DNA from: A07HB70 sp964512675
Lineage (GTDB): Archaea; Halobacteriota; Halobacteria; Halobacteriales; Haloferacaceae
Assembly: GCA_964512675.1 (NCBI GenBank)
Contig: CAZEJR010000008.1
Location: 1-64,000, forward strand
Length of the DNA stretch: 64,000 nucleotides
Reading direction: 5' to 3'
Every line of letters starts with the position of its first letter. The first letter of the stretch is position 1. Below the pieces are notes generated by a model. The model did not search any database and was not told the origin of the DNA. It saw only the letters and a list, made by a program, of their open reading frames with translations. The position numbers were made by a program, and so were the translations under genes. Shown here one piece after another: positions 18,044 through 26,814 of this stretch.

Positions 18044-18337
18044 CTACCCGACCGAGCGGACGACGAACGTCGCCTCGGTGAGCGACTCGCTCCGACAGCG
18101 TGGGCAGCGCGACGGGCGAGCAACCGGGTCGTCGAAGTCGGCGAACCCGCAGTCGCGACACTCCGGCGGCGCGACCAGAAAGCGCTCGTCGGTCTCCTCG
18201 ACCGACCGCGCGACGTGTCTGAGGTGGTCGTACAGCGCAGAGCGGGGCGCGCCGACGCGCGTCGACAGGTCGGAGACCGTCGCCGGCTCCTCCCGGAGGG
18301 CGTCGCGGACGCGCTGGCGAGTCGTCCTGTCGTCCAC
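18044..18337 (-). CDS. Predicted transcriptional regulator with HTH and C-terminal zinc ribbon
   Basis: 97-residue protein. The N-terminal half is a winged-helix-like DNA-binding region (TVSDLSTRVGAPRSALYDHL at about residues 20-39). The C-terminal half has two CxxC pairs (CRDCG and CPRCR, about residues 60-80) forming a rubredoxin-like zinc ribbon. This arrangement is a recognised archaeal family of small predicted regulators. The target is unknown. It is short enough to be autonomous and sits between dppA and a stress-protein gene, both on the same strand. Confidence 0.75.
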   Translation of the reverse strand: MDDRTTRQRVRDALREEPATVSDLSTRVGAPRSALYDHLRHVARSVEETDERFLVAPPECRDCGFADFDDPVARPSRCPRCRSESLTEATFVVRSVG

Positions 18338-18374
18338 GGAGAGAGACGGACCGCCACCGTCTCGGCTCTTTCGG

Positions 18375-18809
18375 TCACGCGGAGCGGACGATCACCACGT
18401 CGTAGGCGCGGTCCGCGGCGACGGTGGAGCCGACGCTCGTCACGGCGGAGACGAGTCGACCGGCGTTCTCGCTGCCGACGAACACCGTCGAGGCCTCCTC
18501 GCGACGGGCGGCGTTGCGGATCGCCGTCGCGACCGTGCCGGGCGGAGCACGTCGACCGACCAGCTCGTAGCGAAACACCGCTGCCGGGGCGTTCTCCACG
18601 ACTCGGGCGCGCAGACGCTCGGCGATCGTATCGGTATCGAACACCTCGTCGTCGCCGATCCAGCCGTGGTCGCGGGCGTAACTCGCGTTCTGGTCCGGAA
18701 CGGCGGTCAGCGCCACCACCCGATCGTCCGTCGACGCGGCGAACTCCTGGGCGCGGGTCAGCGCAGCCGCGGCGAGGTCCGAGCCGTCGAACGCGACGAG
18801 GAAGGTCAT
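18375..18809 (-). CDS. Universal stress protein family protein (UspA-like)
   Basis: 144 residues beginning MTFLVAFDGSDLAAAALTRA, the UspA N-terminal strand-helix with the conserved Asp-Gly-Ser. The C-terminal ATP-loop region is atypical: VFVGSENAGRLVSAVTSVGS replaces the usual G-x2-G-x9-G(S/T) pattern, so nucleotide binding is doubtful. The ATG at 18809 gives the canonical N-terminus; the open frame extends nine codons further. Intact, unlike the stress-protein remnant near 3 kb. Confidence 0.8.
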   Translation of the reverse strand: MTFLVAFDGSDLAAAALTRAQEFAASTDDRVVALTAVPDQNASYARDHGWIGDDEVFDTDTIAERLRARVVENAPAAVFRYELVGRRAPPGTVATAIRNAARREEASTVFVGSENAGRLVSAVTSVGSTVAADRAYDVVIVRSA

Positions 18810-18889
18810 CGCCGGGGTGTGGTCCGGCGGAAGCAAACGTCTGTCGGGTGAGGGGAAAGAACCAAGCCGGCGCTGTCGGTGTACCGCGC

Positions 18890-19867
18890 ATGGATGCCGT
18901 CGTGCTCGCGGGGGGGTACGCCACCCGGCTCTGGCCCGTCACGCGTAACCGGCCGAAGATGTTCCTGCCCGTCGGCGACGAGACGGTCATCGACTCCGCG
19001 TTCGCCGACCTGGAGTCCGACGACCGGATCGAGACAGTGTACGTCTCGACGAACGAGCGGTTCGCCGACGACTTCGCCGACTACCTCGCCGACAGTCGGT
19101 TCGAGAAGCCCGTCCTCTCCGTCGAGGACACCACCGGCGAGAGCGAGAAGTTCGGCGTCGTCGGGGCGCTGGCCCAGCTCATCGACCGCGAGGGCGTGAC
19201 CGACGACCTGGTGGTGGTCGCGGGCGACAACCTGATCAGCTTCGACCTCGCGGAGTTCGGCGACTTCTTCGCCGACGCCGGGACGCCGGCGATCGTGGCG
19301 TACGACGTCGGCTCACGCGAGCGGGCGAAGTCCTACGGCCTGGTCGAGCTCGACGGCGACCGGGTCGTCGACTTCCAGGAGAAGCCAGAGGAGCCGCGGT
19401 CGACGCTCGTCTCCGTCGCCTGTTACGGCTTTCCGGCGGCGGTGCTCCCGCTGTTCGACGAGTACCTCGCCGACGGCGAGAACCCGGACGAGCCCGGGTG
19501 GTTCGTCCAGTGGCTCCAGGAGCGTGGCCCGGTCCACGCCTTCACCTTCGACGGCGCGTGGTTCGACATCGGAACGCCGGAGGCGTACCTCGAGACGGTC
19601 GCGTGGGCGCTCGACGGCGACGCGAAGGTCCACCCCGACGCCACCGTCGAGGACGGCGAGATCGGCGGCGGGTCACACGTCATGGCCGGCGCGACGGTGC
19701 GCGACGCCGTCGTCGAGGGGTCGGTGGTGTTCCCCGAGGCCACGGTAGAGAGGTGCGCGGTGACCGACTCCGTCGTCGACGAGCACGCGCGGGTGGTCGA
19801 CACCGACCTCGAAGAGGCGCTCGTCGGGAGCTACTCCCGCGTGCTCGCGCCGTCCGGCCCAGACTGA
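18890..19867 (+). CDS. Sugar-1-phosphate nucleotidyltransferase
   Basis: 325-residue NTP-transferase joining a sugar-1-phosphate to a nucleotide, feeding glycan or glycolipid synthesis. The N-terminal signature VLAGGYATRLWPVTRNRPKM (G-x-G-T-R-x-x-P-x-T-x2-x-P-K variant) binds the nucleotide; DDLVVVAGDNLISF carries the metal-binding Asp; FQEKPEEP and AWFDIGTPEAYLE are family motifs. The last 80 residues look like a left-handed beta-helix (hexapeptide-like DATVEDGEIGGGSHVMAGAT). The nucleotide/sugar pair cannot be fixed, but glucose-1-phosphate thymidylyl- or uridylyltransferase is likely. Its 3' end overlaps dph6 by 37 nt, tail to tail. Confidence 0.88.
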   Translation: MDAVVLAGGYATRLWPVTRNRPKMFLPVGDETVIDSAFADLESDDRIETVYVSTNERFADDFADYLADSRFEKPVLSVEDTTGESEKFGVVGALAQLIDREGVTDDLVVVAGDNLISFDLAEFGDFFADAGTPAIVAYDVGSRERAKSYGLVELDGDRVVDFQEKPEEPRSTLVSVACYGFPAAVLPLFDEYLADGENPDEPGWFVQWLQERGPVHAFTFDGAWFDIGTPEAYLETVAWALDGDAKVHPDATVEDGEIGGGSHVMAGATVRDAVVEGSVVFPEATVERCAVTDSVVDEHARVVDTDLEEALVGSYSRVLAPSGPD

Positions 19868-20577
19868 ACCAGCCGGGCGTCGGTGACGTGTACCCGACCG
19901 CGTCGCCCGTCCCACTTCGTCTCGTAGTCGGCGTCGATGCGTCCGTCCATGTGCGGGCCGGCGACGACGAGCGTCTCGAACTCGCCGCCCTCGCCGAGCG
20001 GGTGGACGCCGCGACGGTCACGGAGCGCGAGGAGGTCGTCGAGCGCCGCGCCGTCAAGGCGGCGCCAGAGCCACGACTCGTCGAGGCCGGCGGCGGCGAC
20101 GGCGACGACCCGGATCTCGAAGCCGGCGTCGACCATCGCGCGCCCGAGGCGCTCGGGGTCCTCGCCGTAGAGCGGGGCGAACAGCTCCAGGTCGAGGCGG
20201 TCACACAGCGCCGCGACGCGCGAGGTCTGGTACTCGCTCTCGACGGCGCCGGCTGTCACGCCCGCGACGTCGCCGTCGACGACGAGGCCACGGAGCGCGC
20301 GCTCCAGCGGCGCGAGTTCGCGGTCGCCCTGTGCGCCCGCGTCCGTCGCCGCCGTCGCGTCCAGGTCGTCTGCGGTCACCTCGACGTGGTCGATGCCGAC
20401 GGCCCCGGCGGCGAGCCGTGTCAGGTCCGTCTCCGGAACGTGGTACATGTACGAGTCCGCGCTCGGGTGGACGGTGAGGAGGTGCGAGACGGGGCGTCCG
20501 GTCTCCAGTGCGCGGTAGAGCGCCCACGACGAGTCCTTGCCGCCGGAGAACAGCGCGACCCACGAGCCGTCGCTCAT
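19831..20577 (-). CDS. dph6: Diphthine-ammonia ligase (Dph6-type ATP pyrophosphatase)
   Basis: 248-residue PP-loop enzyme of the archaeal MJ0570/Dph6 family, proposed to amidate diphthine on elongation factor 2 as the last step of diphthamide formation. The ATP-binding P-loop FSGGKDSSWALY lies near residues 10-21, YMYHVPE and GDVAGVTAGAVESEYQTSRV are family motifs, and LYGEDPERLGRAMVDAGFE and GGEFETLVVAGP mark the C-terminal half. The ATG at 20577 was chosen because the P-loop must lie near the N-terminus. dphB for the same pathway is at 59.7 kb. Confidence 0.9.
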   Translation of the reverse strand: MSDGSWVALFSGGKDSSWALYRALETGRPVSHLLTVHPSADSYMYHVPETDLTRLAAGAVGIDHVEVTADDLDATAATDAGAQGDRELAPLERALRGLVVDGDVAGVTAGAVESEYQTSRVAALCDRLDLELFAPLYGEDPERLGRAMVDAGFEIRVVAVAAAGLDESWLWRRLDGAALDDLLALRDRRGVHPLGEGGEFETLVVAGPHMDGRIDADYETKWDGRRGRVHVTDARLVQSGPDGASTRE

Positions 20578-20746
20578 GACGCGTGTACGTCGCGGGTGGG
20601 TAAACCGGCTTCGTTCGTCCGGCGGCGCGCGGCTCCTCGCCTCTCGGGACCGCAGCGGGTGCGGCGAAACCGCCGGGGCAGGCCGCGGGCGGCGCCACAC
20701 ACTCGTCGTCCTCGGTCTCGGCTGTCGCATCGGGGCACTCGCCGCG

Positions 20747-22327
20747 CTAGTCGTGCCGGAAACACCGGTGTCCGGTGAACGTCATCGCCACCCCGTGGTC
20801 GTCGCAGGCGGCGACGACGTCCTCGTCGTTGACGCTCCCGCCGGGCTGGACCACCGCCTCGACGCCGGCCTCGGCGGCGGCCTCGACGCCGTCCGGAAAC
20901 GGGAAGAACGCGTCGGAGGCCATCACCGCACCCGCTGGAGACTTCCCGTCGGCGTGGTCGCGTGCCTTCCGCGCCGCGAGGTCGACGGCGTCGACGCGGG
21001 ACACCTGCCCCGCGCCGATACCCACCGTCTCCCGGCCCGTCGCGAGGACGATACCGTTCGAGGTGACGCCTTTCAGCGCGCGCCACGCGAACAGCATCGT
21101 CTCGACCTCCGCGTCGGTCGGGGTGCGGTCGGTCACCGTCTCGAGGTCGTCTGCGGTCGGTGCCCAGTCGTCGCGCTCCTGTACCAGCGCTCCCCCGACG
21201 AGGTCGACGGTCGTCAGGCGGTCGCGCCCGGCGTCGAGCGGCCCGACCGACAGGACACGGAGGCTGTCGCTCTCGCGCAGGACGGCGAGCGCGCTGTCGG
21301 TGTAGTCCGGCGCCACCAGCACCTCCTTGAACGAGTCCGTCACGGCGTCTGCGGTCGCGGCGTCACAGGCCCGGTTCAGCGCGACGACGCCGCCGAACGC
21401 GCTCATCGGGTCGGTTGCGAGTGCGTCCCCGTAGGCGGTCGCGACGTCGTCGGCGACGGCGACGCCCGCCGGTGTCGCGTGTTTCACCACCACCGCGGCG
21501 GGGTCGTCGTACTCCCGGACGACGTCGAGGGCGTGGTCGGCGTCGTTGTAGTTGTTGTACGACAGCGCCCTCGCGCCGGGGTTGTGCTGTGGCGCACGGA
21601 CCACGGAGGCCGGCGCGTCGGGACCGGTCGGAGACTCGTACAGGGCAGCCGCCTGGTGGGGGTTCTCGCCGTAGCGCAGGCGCCGCGTCCGGTCGCCGCT
21701 GGTCTGGCGACGCGCGGGGAAGGCACCGCCGTCGTCGCCCTCGACGGTCACGCGCCCGTCCTCGACGATCACGCGGTCCTCGGTGAACCAGCGGACGACG
21801 CGGGGGTACGCGAGGAACTCCGCCTCCTCGCGCACGCGGCGCTCGAGCGCCGCGACGTCGTCGTCCTCGTAGGCCGGCACCGTCTCCTGTGTCACGATCG
21901 GTCCGTCGTCGACGCGTTCGGTGAGGACGTGGACGGTGCAGCCGGTGACCTTCACGCCTGCGTCCAGCACCTGCTCGTGCGCGTCGCTCCCCGGAAACGC
22001 GGGGAGAAGCGACGGGTGGACGTTCAGCGCCGTCGGCGCGGCGTCGAGAAACGTCTCGCCCAGGATTCGCATGTAGCCGTCGAGACAGACCAGGTCGACG
22101 CCGTAGCCGTCGAGCGCGTCGAGCAGTCGGCGCTCGTGGTCCGCGCGGTCCTCCCCCGTGTCGGGGACGACCACCTCCGTCGGCACGCCGCGGTCGGCGG
22201 CGTCGTCGAGCACCGGCGCGTCGGCGTCGTCCGTGGCGACGACGGCGAGCGTCGCGCCGCCGGGCTCCCGGTCGGCGAGGTGAAGCAGGTTCCGGCCGCG
22301 GTTGCCCGCCATCCCAGCGATTCGCAT
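20747..22327 (-). CDS. purH: Fused GAR formyltransferase-like (PurN) and AICAR formyltransferase (PurH C-terminal type)
   Basis: 526-residue purine biosynthesis protein. Residues 1 to about 185 are a glycinamide-ribonucleotide-formyltransferase-like domain (LNVHPSLLPAFPGSDAH with catalytic-type Asn and His, then ERVDDGPIVTQE). Residues about 195-526 are the AICAR transformylase domain (RYGENPHQAAALYES, LSYNNYNDADHA, VVKHATPAGVA, SAFGGVVALNR, and GGSVNDEDVVAACDDHG near the end). The IMP cyclohydrolase half of bacterial PurH is absent, so ring closure must be done elsewhere (archaeal PurO is the known alternative). Diverges from purB with an 84-nt shared promoter region. Confidence 0.9.
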   Translation of the reverse strand: MRIAGMAGNRGRNLLHLADREPGGATLAVVATDDADAPVLDDAADRGVPTEVVVPDTGEDRADHERRLLDALDGYGVDLVCLDGYMRILGETFLDAAPTALNVHPSLLPAFPGSDAHEQVLDAGVKVTGCTVHVLTERVDDGPIVTQETVPAYEDDDVAALERRVREEAEFLAYPRVVRWFTEDRVIVEDGRVTVEGDDGGAFPARRQTSGDRTRRLRYGENPHQAAALYESPTGPDAPASVVRAPQHNPGARALSYNNYNDADHALDVVREYDDPAAVVVKHATPAGVAVADDVATAYGDALATDPMSAFGGVVALNRACDAATADAVTDSFKEVLVAPDYTDSALAVLRESDSLRVLSVGPLDAGRDRLTTVDLVGGALVQERDDWAPTADDLETVTDRTPTDAEVETMLFAWRALKGVTSNGIVLATGRETVGIGAGQVSRVDAVDLAARKARDHADGKSPAGAVMASDAFFPFPDGVEAAAEAGVEAVVQPGGSVNDEDVVAACDDHGVAMTFTGHRCFRHD

Positions 22328-22381
22328 GGGCGGCCCCGCGGCCGGTGAGGATTTACGCGTTGCGGTGGCTCCGAGCGCATC

Positions 22382-22388
22382 GCTTTTC
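22382..22388 (+). promoter_or_regulatory. TATA-like element before purB
   Basis: GCTTTTC centred about 27 nt before the purB GTG. On the other strand GTAAATCC near 22353 lies about 26 nt before the purN-purH ATG. The gap thus holds two divergent, apparently leaderless purine promoters. Confidence 0.4.
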
Positions 22389-22411
22389 ACCCGACCCGCG
22401 AACTGCCGGAC

Positions 22412-23800
22412 GTGGACCTCCCGCGCTCCGACCCGCTGGCGGCGCTCTCGCCGCTCGACGGGCGCTACGCCGGCCGCACCGCACCGCTCGTCGACCACGC
22501 CAGCGAGGCGGCGCTCGTCCGCGAGCGGGTCCGGGTCGAGGTGCAGTACCTCCTCGCGCTCGGCGACCACCCCGACGTCCCGGTCGACCTCGGCGACGGG
22601 GCGCGTGACGACCTCGAGCAGCTCGTCGACGGGTTCGACGCCGACGACGCCCGCCTCGCGAAGCGCATCGAGACAGAGGGAACAGAGCAGTACCCGGCCA
22701 CCAACCACGACGTGAAGGCCGTCGAGTACCTCGTCCGCGAGCACACGCCAGCGCGACTCCACCCGTGGATCCACTTCGGGCTGACCAGCGAGGACGTGAA
22801 CAACCTCGCGCGTCGCCTCCTCGTCCGCGGCGCGGTCACGGAGGTCCTCCGTCCCGCGCTCGACGAGGTGCGCGATCGACTGGTCGACCTCGCCCACGAG
22901 GGACGGGGGCTACCGATGCTCGCCCGGACCCACGGCCAGCCGGCGACCCCGACGACGTTCGGGAAGGAGATGGCCGTCTACGCGAGCCGTCTCGGCCGGA
23001 CGCTCGGGCGCGTCGAGCGCGCGACGGCGGGACTGAGCGGGAAGCTCGCGGGGGCCTCGGGGACGTACGCCGCCCACCACGTCGCCCTGCCGTCGGTAGA
23101 CTGGCCGGCGTTCGCCGCCGAGTTCGTCGGGACGCTCGGTCTCGAACACGAACCGCTGACGACACAGGTCCATCCCGGCGACGACCTGGCGCGTCTGTTC
23201 GACGCCCTGCGGGGGGTCAACGGCGTCCTCCTCGACCTGGACCGCGACGCGTGGGCCTACGTCTCGCGGCGCTACCTCGGCCAGCGGCACGCCGACGACG
23301 AGACGGGGTCGTCGACGATGCCGCACAAGGTGAACCCGATCGACTTCGAGAACGCCGAGGGTAACCTCTCGAAGGCGGACGCGGACCTCGCCTTCCTCGG
23401 CGACTACGTCGTCACCTCGCGGCTCCAGCGCGACCTCTCGGACTCGACGGTCAAGCGGAACGTCGGCGCCGCGCTCGCACACTGTCTCGTCGGCTACACG
23501 AAGACCGCCGCGGGGCTGGCGACGGTGGTGCCGAACGAGGCCGCGATGCGGGCCGACCTCGCAGACGAACCCGCCGTCCTCGCCGAGGCGGTCCAGACCG
23601 TTCTCCGGGGTGCCGGCCACGGGGACGCCTACGAGCGGGTGAAGGCGGCGACCCGCGGACACGAGGTGACGGTCGAGGACCTGCGCGACATCGTCCGGGA
23701 CGCCGACCTCCCGGCGGCGACGCGGGAGCGTCTGCTGACGATGGACCCGGCAGACTACGTCGGACTGGCGCCGGATCTCGCGCGTTCGGTCGAGGATTAA
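22412..23800 (+). CDS. purB: Adenylosuccinate lyase
   Basis: Fumarase/aspartase-superfamily enzyme acting twice in purine synthesis, on SAICAR and on adenylosuccinate. 462 residues. Conserved boxes: LSPLDGRYAGRTAPL at the N-terminus, the catalytic His region ARTHGQPATPTTFGKEMAVY, and the flexible signature loop ETGSSTMPHKVNPIDFENAE. The GTG at 22412 gives the expected N-terminus. The neighbouring PurN-PurH fusion produces a later intermediate of the same pathway. Confidence 0.95.
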   Translation: MDLPRSDPLAALSPLDGRYAGRTAPLVDHASEAALVRERVRVEVQYLLALGDHPDVPVDLGDGARDDLEQLVDGFDADDARLAKRIETEGTEQYPATNHDVKAVEYLVREHTPARLHPWIHFGLTSEDVNNLARRLLVRGAVTEVLRPALDEVRDRLVDLAHEGRGLPMLARTHGQPATPTTFGKEMAVYASRLGRTLGRVERATAGLSGKLAGASGTYAAHHVALPSVDWPAFAAEFVGTLGLEHEPLTTQVHPGDDLARLFDALRGVNGVLLDLDRDAWAYVSRRYLGQRHADDETGSSTMPHKVNPIDFENAEGNLSKADADLAFLGDYVVTSRLQRDLSDSTVKRNVGAALAHCLVGYTKTAAGLATVVPNEAAMRADLADEPAVLAEAVQTVLRGAGHGDAYERVKAATRGHEVTVEDLRDIVRDADLPAATRERLLTMDPADYVGLAPDLARSVED

Positions 23801-23817
23801 CTCAGAGAGAGATACCC

Positions 23818-23824
23818 TTTTTAT
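23818..23824 (+). promoter_or_regulatory. TATA box before gdh
   Basis: TTTTTAT centred 26 nt before the ATG at 23847, immediately after purB; fits a leaderless haloarchaeal promoter and supports that ATG over one nine nucleotides upstream. Confidence 0.6.
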
Positions 23825-23846
23825 CGTCCGTCGCCGGGTGGGCGTC

Positions 23847-24932
23847 ATGCGAGCCGTCGTCGGCAGACGCGGAGAGCGCGAACCACGAGTCGTCGAGCAG
23901 CCGCGCCCCGAGCCGGCTCCCGGCGAGGCGCTGGTCCGGGTGTTGCGCGTCGGCGTCGACGGCACCGACCGCGAGGTGGTACGCGGCGCCCACGGCGGTT
24001 TCCCGACGGGGGCCGACGAGATGGTCCTCGGCCACGAGGCGGTCGGCGTCGTCGCCGACGCGAACGGGACGGACCTGACCGAGGGTGCCGTCGTCGTCCC
24101 GACGGTGCGGACGCCCGCGGTCGGCGGCGACGGGTCGTGGTTCGAGCGCGACGAGGCCGACATGGCGCCGTGGGACGGCGGCGACTTCCACGAGCGCGGC
24201 ATCGCCGGCGCGGACGGCTACATGGCCGAGTACGTCGCCTGTCCCGCCGCGTCGCTGGTGCGTCTGCCGCCCGAGCAGGCCGCAAACGGCTTTCTGGTCG
24301 AGCCGCTCTCGATTGCGGTGAAGGCACTCGACCACGCAGAGGCCGCGCGCTCGGCGTTCGACTGGCGGCCCGAGTCGGCGATGGTGCTCGGCAACGGTCC
24401 GCTCGGGCTGCTGACGCTCGGACTCCTCGACGCCCGCAGCCGGTTCGACCGCCTGTACTGTCTCGGCCGGCGCGACCGACCCGACCCGACGCTCGACATC
24501 GTCGACGACCTCGGCGCGACGTACGTCGACTCCCGGGAGACACCCGTCGAGACGGTCGCCGGCGTCCACGAGCCGATGGACCTGGTGTTCGAGGCGACCG
24601 GCTACGCCCGCCACGCCGTCGAGACGGTCCACGCGCTCGCCGCCGGCGGTGTCGGCGCACTCTTGGGCGTCCCCGAGGACTGGCAGTTCGAGGTGGACGG
24701 CGGTCGGCTCCACCGCGAGCTCGTGTTGAACAACAAGGCACTCGTCGGGAGCGTCAACTCGAACCGGCGACACCTCGCCGCGGCGAGTGACCGTCTCGCC
24801 GGCCTGCCGGAGTGGTTCGTCGACCGGGTCGTGACCGGTGTCTACCCCCCGGACCGACTCGACGCAGCGTTCGCGGACGACGACACGACTATCAAAACCG
24901 CCGTCGAACTCGGCGAACGTGAAAAACGTTGA
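23847..24932 (+). CDS. gdh: Glucose 1-dehydrogenase (haloarchaeal medium-chain dehydrogenase type)
   Basis: First enzyme of the semi-phosphorylative Entner-Doudoroff pathway, oxidising glucose with NAD(P)+. 361 residues matching the haloarchaeal enzyme: RVGVDGTDREVVRGAHGGFP, the zinc-site VLGHEAVGVV, VVVPTVRTPA, ERGIAGADGYMAEY, VEPLSIAVKALDHAEA, and the Rossmann loop LGNGPLGLLTLG. The C-terminal NNKALVGSVNSNRRH segment is also typical. Its 3' end overlaps the gfcR-like regulator by 14 nt, so the two are probably co-transcribed. Confidence 0.92.
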   Translation: MRAVVGRRGEREPRVVEQPRPEPAPGEALVRVLRVGVDGTDREVVRGAHGGFPTGADEMVLGHEAVGVVADANGTDLTEGAVVVPTVRTPAVGGDGSWFERDEADMAPWDGGDFHERGIAGADGYMAEYVACPAASLVRLPPEQAANGFLVEPLSIAVKALDHAEAARSAFDWRPESAMVLGNGPLGLLTLGLLDARSRFDRLYCLGRRDRPDPTLDIVDDLGATYVDSRETPVETVAGVHEPMDLVFEATGYARHAVETVHALAAGGVGALLGVPEDWQFEVDGGRLHRELVLNNKALVGSVNSNRRHLAAASDRLAGLPEWFVDRVVTGVYPPDRLDAAFADDDTTIKTAVELGEREKR

Positions 24933-25563
24933 CGACCTGATCGCGAGCGCGGGGCAGCTCGCCGAGCGCGGGCTCTCACGCGGCGAGATCGCCGACGAAC
25001 TGAACGTCTCGCGCGAGACGGCCAGCTGGCTCGTCGAGCGCAGCGACACGGGTCGGACGGTGCCCGCCGAGCCGGACGAGGACAGAGCGCCGGGCGGCCC
25101 CGACGACATCCACGTCGACTGGTCGACGATCGGCCGTGACTCGGCGCGGCTGGGCCACGTCGCGGACGCGATGGCGGACCTGCTCTCGAAGCGGGGCGAC
25201 GCCGTCGACCTCACCGTCGGCATCGAGAAGGCCGGTGCGCCGCTGGCCACGGCTGTGGCGCGGGACCTCGACACCGACCTCGCGACGTACACCCCCGCAA
25301 AACACCAGTGGGACGACGGCGATATGGACGACCTCGGCGGGTCGTTCTCGCGCAACTTCGCGACCATCCGCGGGCGGGACTGCTACGTCGTCGACGACAC
25401 GATCACCTCGGGAACGACGATACGCGAGACGGTCGAGGCGGTCCGGGCAGAGGGCGGTAACCCCGTCGCCTGCTGTGTCGTCGTCGACAAGCAGGGCGTC
25501 GAGAGCATCGACGGCGTGCCCGTCTACTCGCTCATCACCGTCGTACGGGTCGGCGACGACTGA
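24919..25563 (+). CDS. gfcR: GfcR-type phosphoribosyltransferase-like transcriptional regulator
   Basis: 214 residues: an N-terminal HTH (GLSRGEIADELNVSRETASW at about residues 18-37) followed by an orotate-phosphoribosyltransferase-like domain with the PRPP loop DDTITSGTTIRET near residue 158. Such PRTase regulators include haloarchaeal GfcR, which is known to activate sugar-degradation genes. Its overlap with gdh supports the same role here, possibly sensing a sugar phosphate or PRPP-like ligand. Older annotations call this family orotate phosphoribosyltransferase-like; catalysis is not implied. The GTG at 24919 gives the start closest to the HTH. Confidence 0.88.
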   Translation: MKNVDDLIASAGQLAERGLSRGEIADELNVSRETASWLVERSDTGRTVPAEPDEDRAPGGPDDIHVDWSTIGRDSARLGHVADAMADLLSKRGDAVDLTVGIEKAGAPLATAVARDLDTDLATYTPAKHQWDDGDMDDLGGSFSRNFATIRGRDCYVVDDTITSGTTIRETVEAVRAEGGNPVACCVVVDKQGVESIDGVPVYSLITVVRVGDD

Positions 25564-25607
25564 CGACCGACGGAAAGCCATTTGCGTCGCGACCGCAAAC
25601 GCACAGT

Positions 25608-25952
25608 GTGACATTCGAACCCGGTGCCGACCTCGACGACGAGAGCGTCGCCGACCGCGTCGACGAGGCGATCGGCGAGAACGAGGTGGTCCTGTTCATG
25701 AAGGGCAACCCCCTGATGCCACAGTGTGGCTACTCGGACCGCGCGGTCAAGCTTATCTCGGCCCACCGCGACGAGTTCGAGACGGTAGACGTACTCCCGG
25801 CGCTCGACCGGTTCCGCGCGGCACTCGCCGAGCACAGCGGCTGGGAGACGATTCCGCAGGCGTTCGTCGACGGCGAGTTCGTCGGCGGGAGCGACGTACT
25901 CGCCGAACTCGAGGAGCGTGGCGAGCTCGCCGAGACGCTCGAGGCCACCTGA
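25608..25952 (+). CDS. Monothiol-type glutaredoxin family protein
   Basis: 114-residue thioredoxin-fold protein of the Grx4-like group: LFMKGNPLMPQCGYSDRAVK with a single active-site Cys40 in a CGYS motif, the cis-Pro region WETIPQAFVDGEFVGGSDVL, and no resolving Cys. Related proteins bind or transfer Fe-S clusters with a low-molecular-weight thiol. Glutathione is not the main haloarchaeal thiol, so the physiological partner is uncertain. GTG start, with an ATTTGC element about 28 nt upstream. Confidence 0.87.
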   Translation: MTFEPGADLDDESVADRVDEAIGENEVVLFMKGNPLMPQCGYSDRAVKLISAHRDEFETVDVLPALDRFRAALAEHSGWETIPQAFVDGEFVGGSDVLAELEERGELAETLEAT

Positions 25953-26025
25953 CGGATAGTAGGCCTCATAAGTCCGCACACCCTATCGAGAACCGAACCC
26001 GCCGCGGTCCGGTCCAAACAAACAC

Positions 26026-26583
26026 ATGTCAGGAACCGTCTACCGACTCCACTCGACGCTCGAACTCCCGCTCGAGGACGTACAGGACTACTTCGACACA
26101 GACCCGGACCTCCCACCGGAGATCGAGTCGGTCGACGTCACGCGTCGAAACAACACGCTGATCCTCAAGTCGGTCGCGCGCGACGACGACCTCTCGAAGT
26201 ACACACCGACCGCACAGCTAAAGGCCAGCATCTCCGAGAACCGCGTCTACGAGGAGGAGCCGCCGCGAAACGGCGGACCCTGGATGGAGGAGGAGGAGGA
26301 GATCCCCTCGGAGCTCGTCGAGTTCGCCTGCTTCAAAGGCGACCGCGAGACCGTCCTCCAGAACTCGGCGCTCCAGTACCCGATGTTCCTCGTCCTCCTC
26401 GAGATCGCAAAGCGGTCCGAGAAGGGGACACTCACCGCCATCACCGAGAGCGAGGGGGAACTCGTCGCGACACGGATCGTCGAGGGGGAACCCCGGCCCG
26501 CCTCGGTCGAAGTCGTCGAGAACCCCGCGGCGAACGAGCAGACCGCGGTGGACTGGCGCGACAACAAGTTCATCTCGGACTGA
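26026..26583 (+). CDS. Conserved haloarchaeal protein of unknown function
   Basis: 185-residue soluble acidic protein beginning MSGTVYRLHSTLELPLEDV. It looks like a well-conserved, uncharacterised haloarchaeal family (DUF-type). An acidic run (EEEEE at about residues 88-92) divides an N-terminal alpha/beta region from a C-terminal part with hydrophobic segment YPMFLVLLEIAKRS. No signal peptide or catalytic motif is apparent. A CATAAGT element lies about 56 nt before the ATG. Confidence 0.7.
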   Translation: MSGTVYRLHSTLELPLEDVQDYFDTDPDLPPEIESVDVTRRNNTLILKSVARDDDLSKYTPTAQLKASISENRVYEEEPPRNGGPWMEEEEEIPSELVEFACFKGDRETVLQNSALQYPMFLVLLEIAKRSEKGTLTAITESEGELVATRIVEGEPRPASVEVVENPAANEQTAVDWRDNKFISD

Positions 26584-26814
26584 CGACGGCAGCCGCGAGG
26601 CGGCGTCGCCCCGGACGCGGCACACGGGTCGCGACGCCGCTCGAACGGGCCGGCTCGTTGCGTCCGCCCTCGGGCAGACGGGTGGTCGTCACGGCGCCGT
26701 CTCGTGCTCCGTCGACGGAGCGGTGTGACCGACAGCAGCCGTCTCGTCCGGCCACCGCCTCACACCGGTCGCGACCCACAACACACTTGTAGCTACATTA
26801 TATCCCATCGGACG

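Noticed and set aside
26797..26803. ATTATAT as TATA box of the PAPS-reductase-like gene
   Set aside because: Its centre is only about 15 nt before the ATG, so transcription would start inside the gene; the usual spacing in this window is 26-28 nt.
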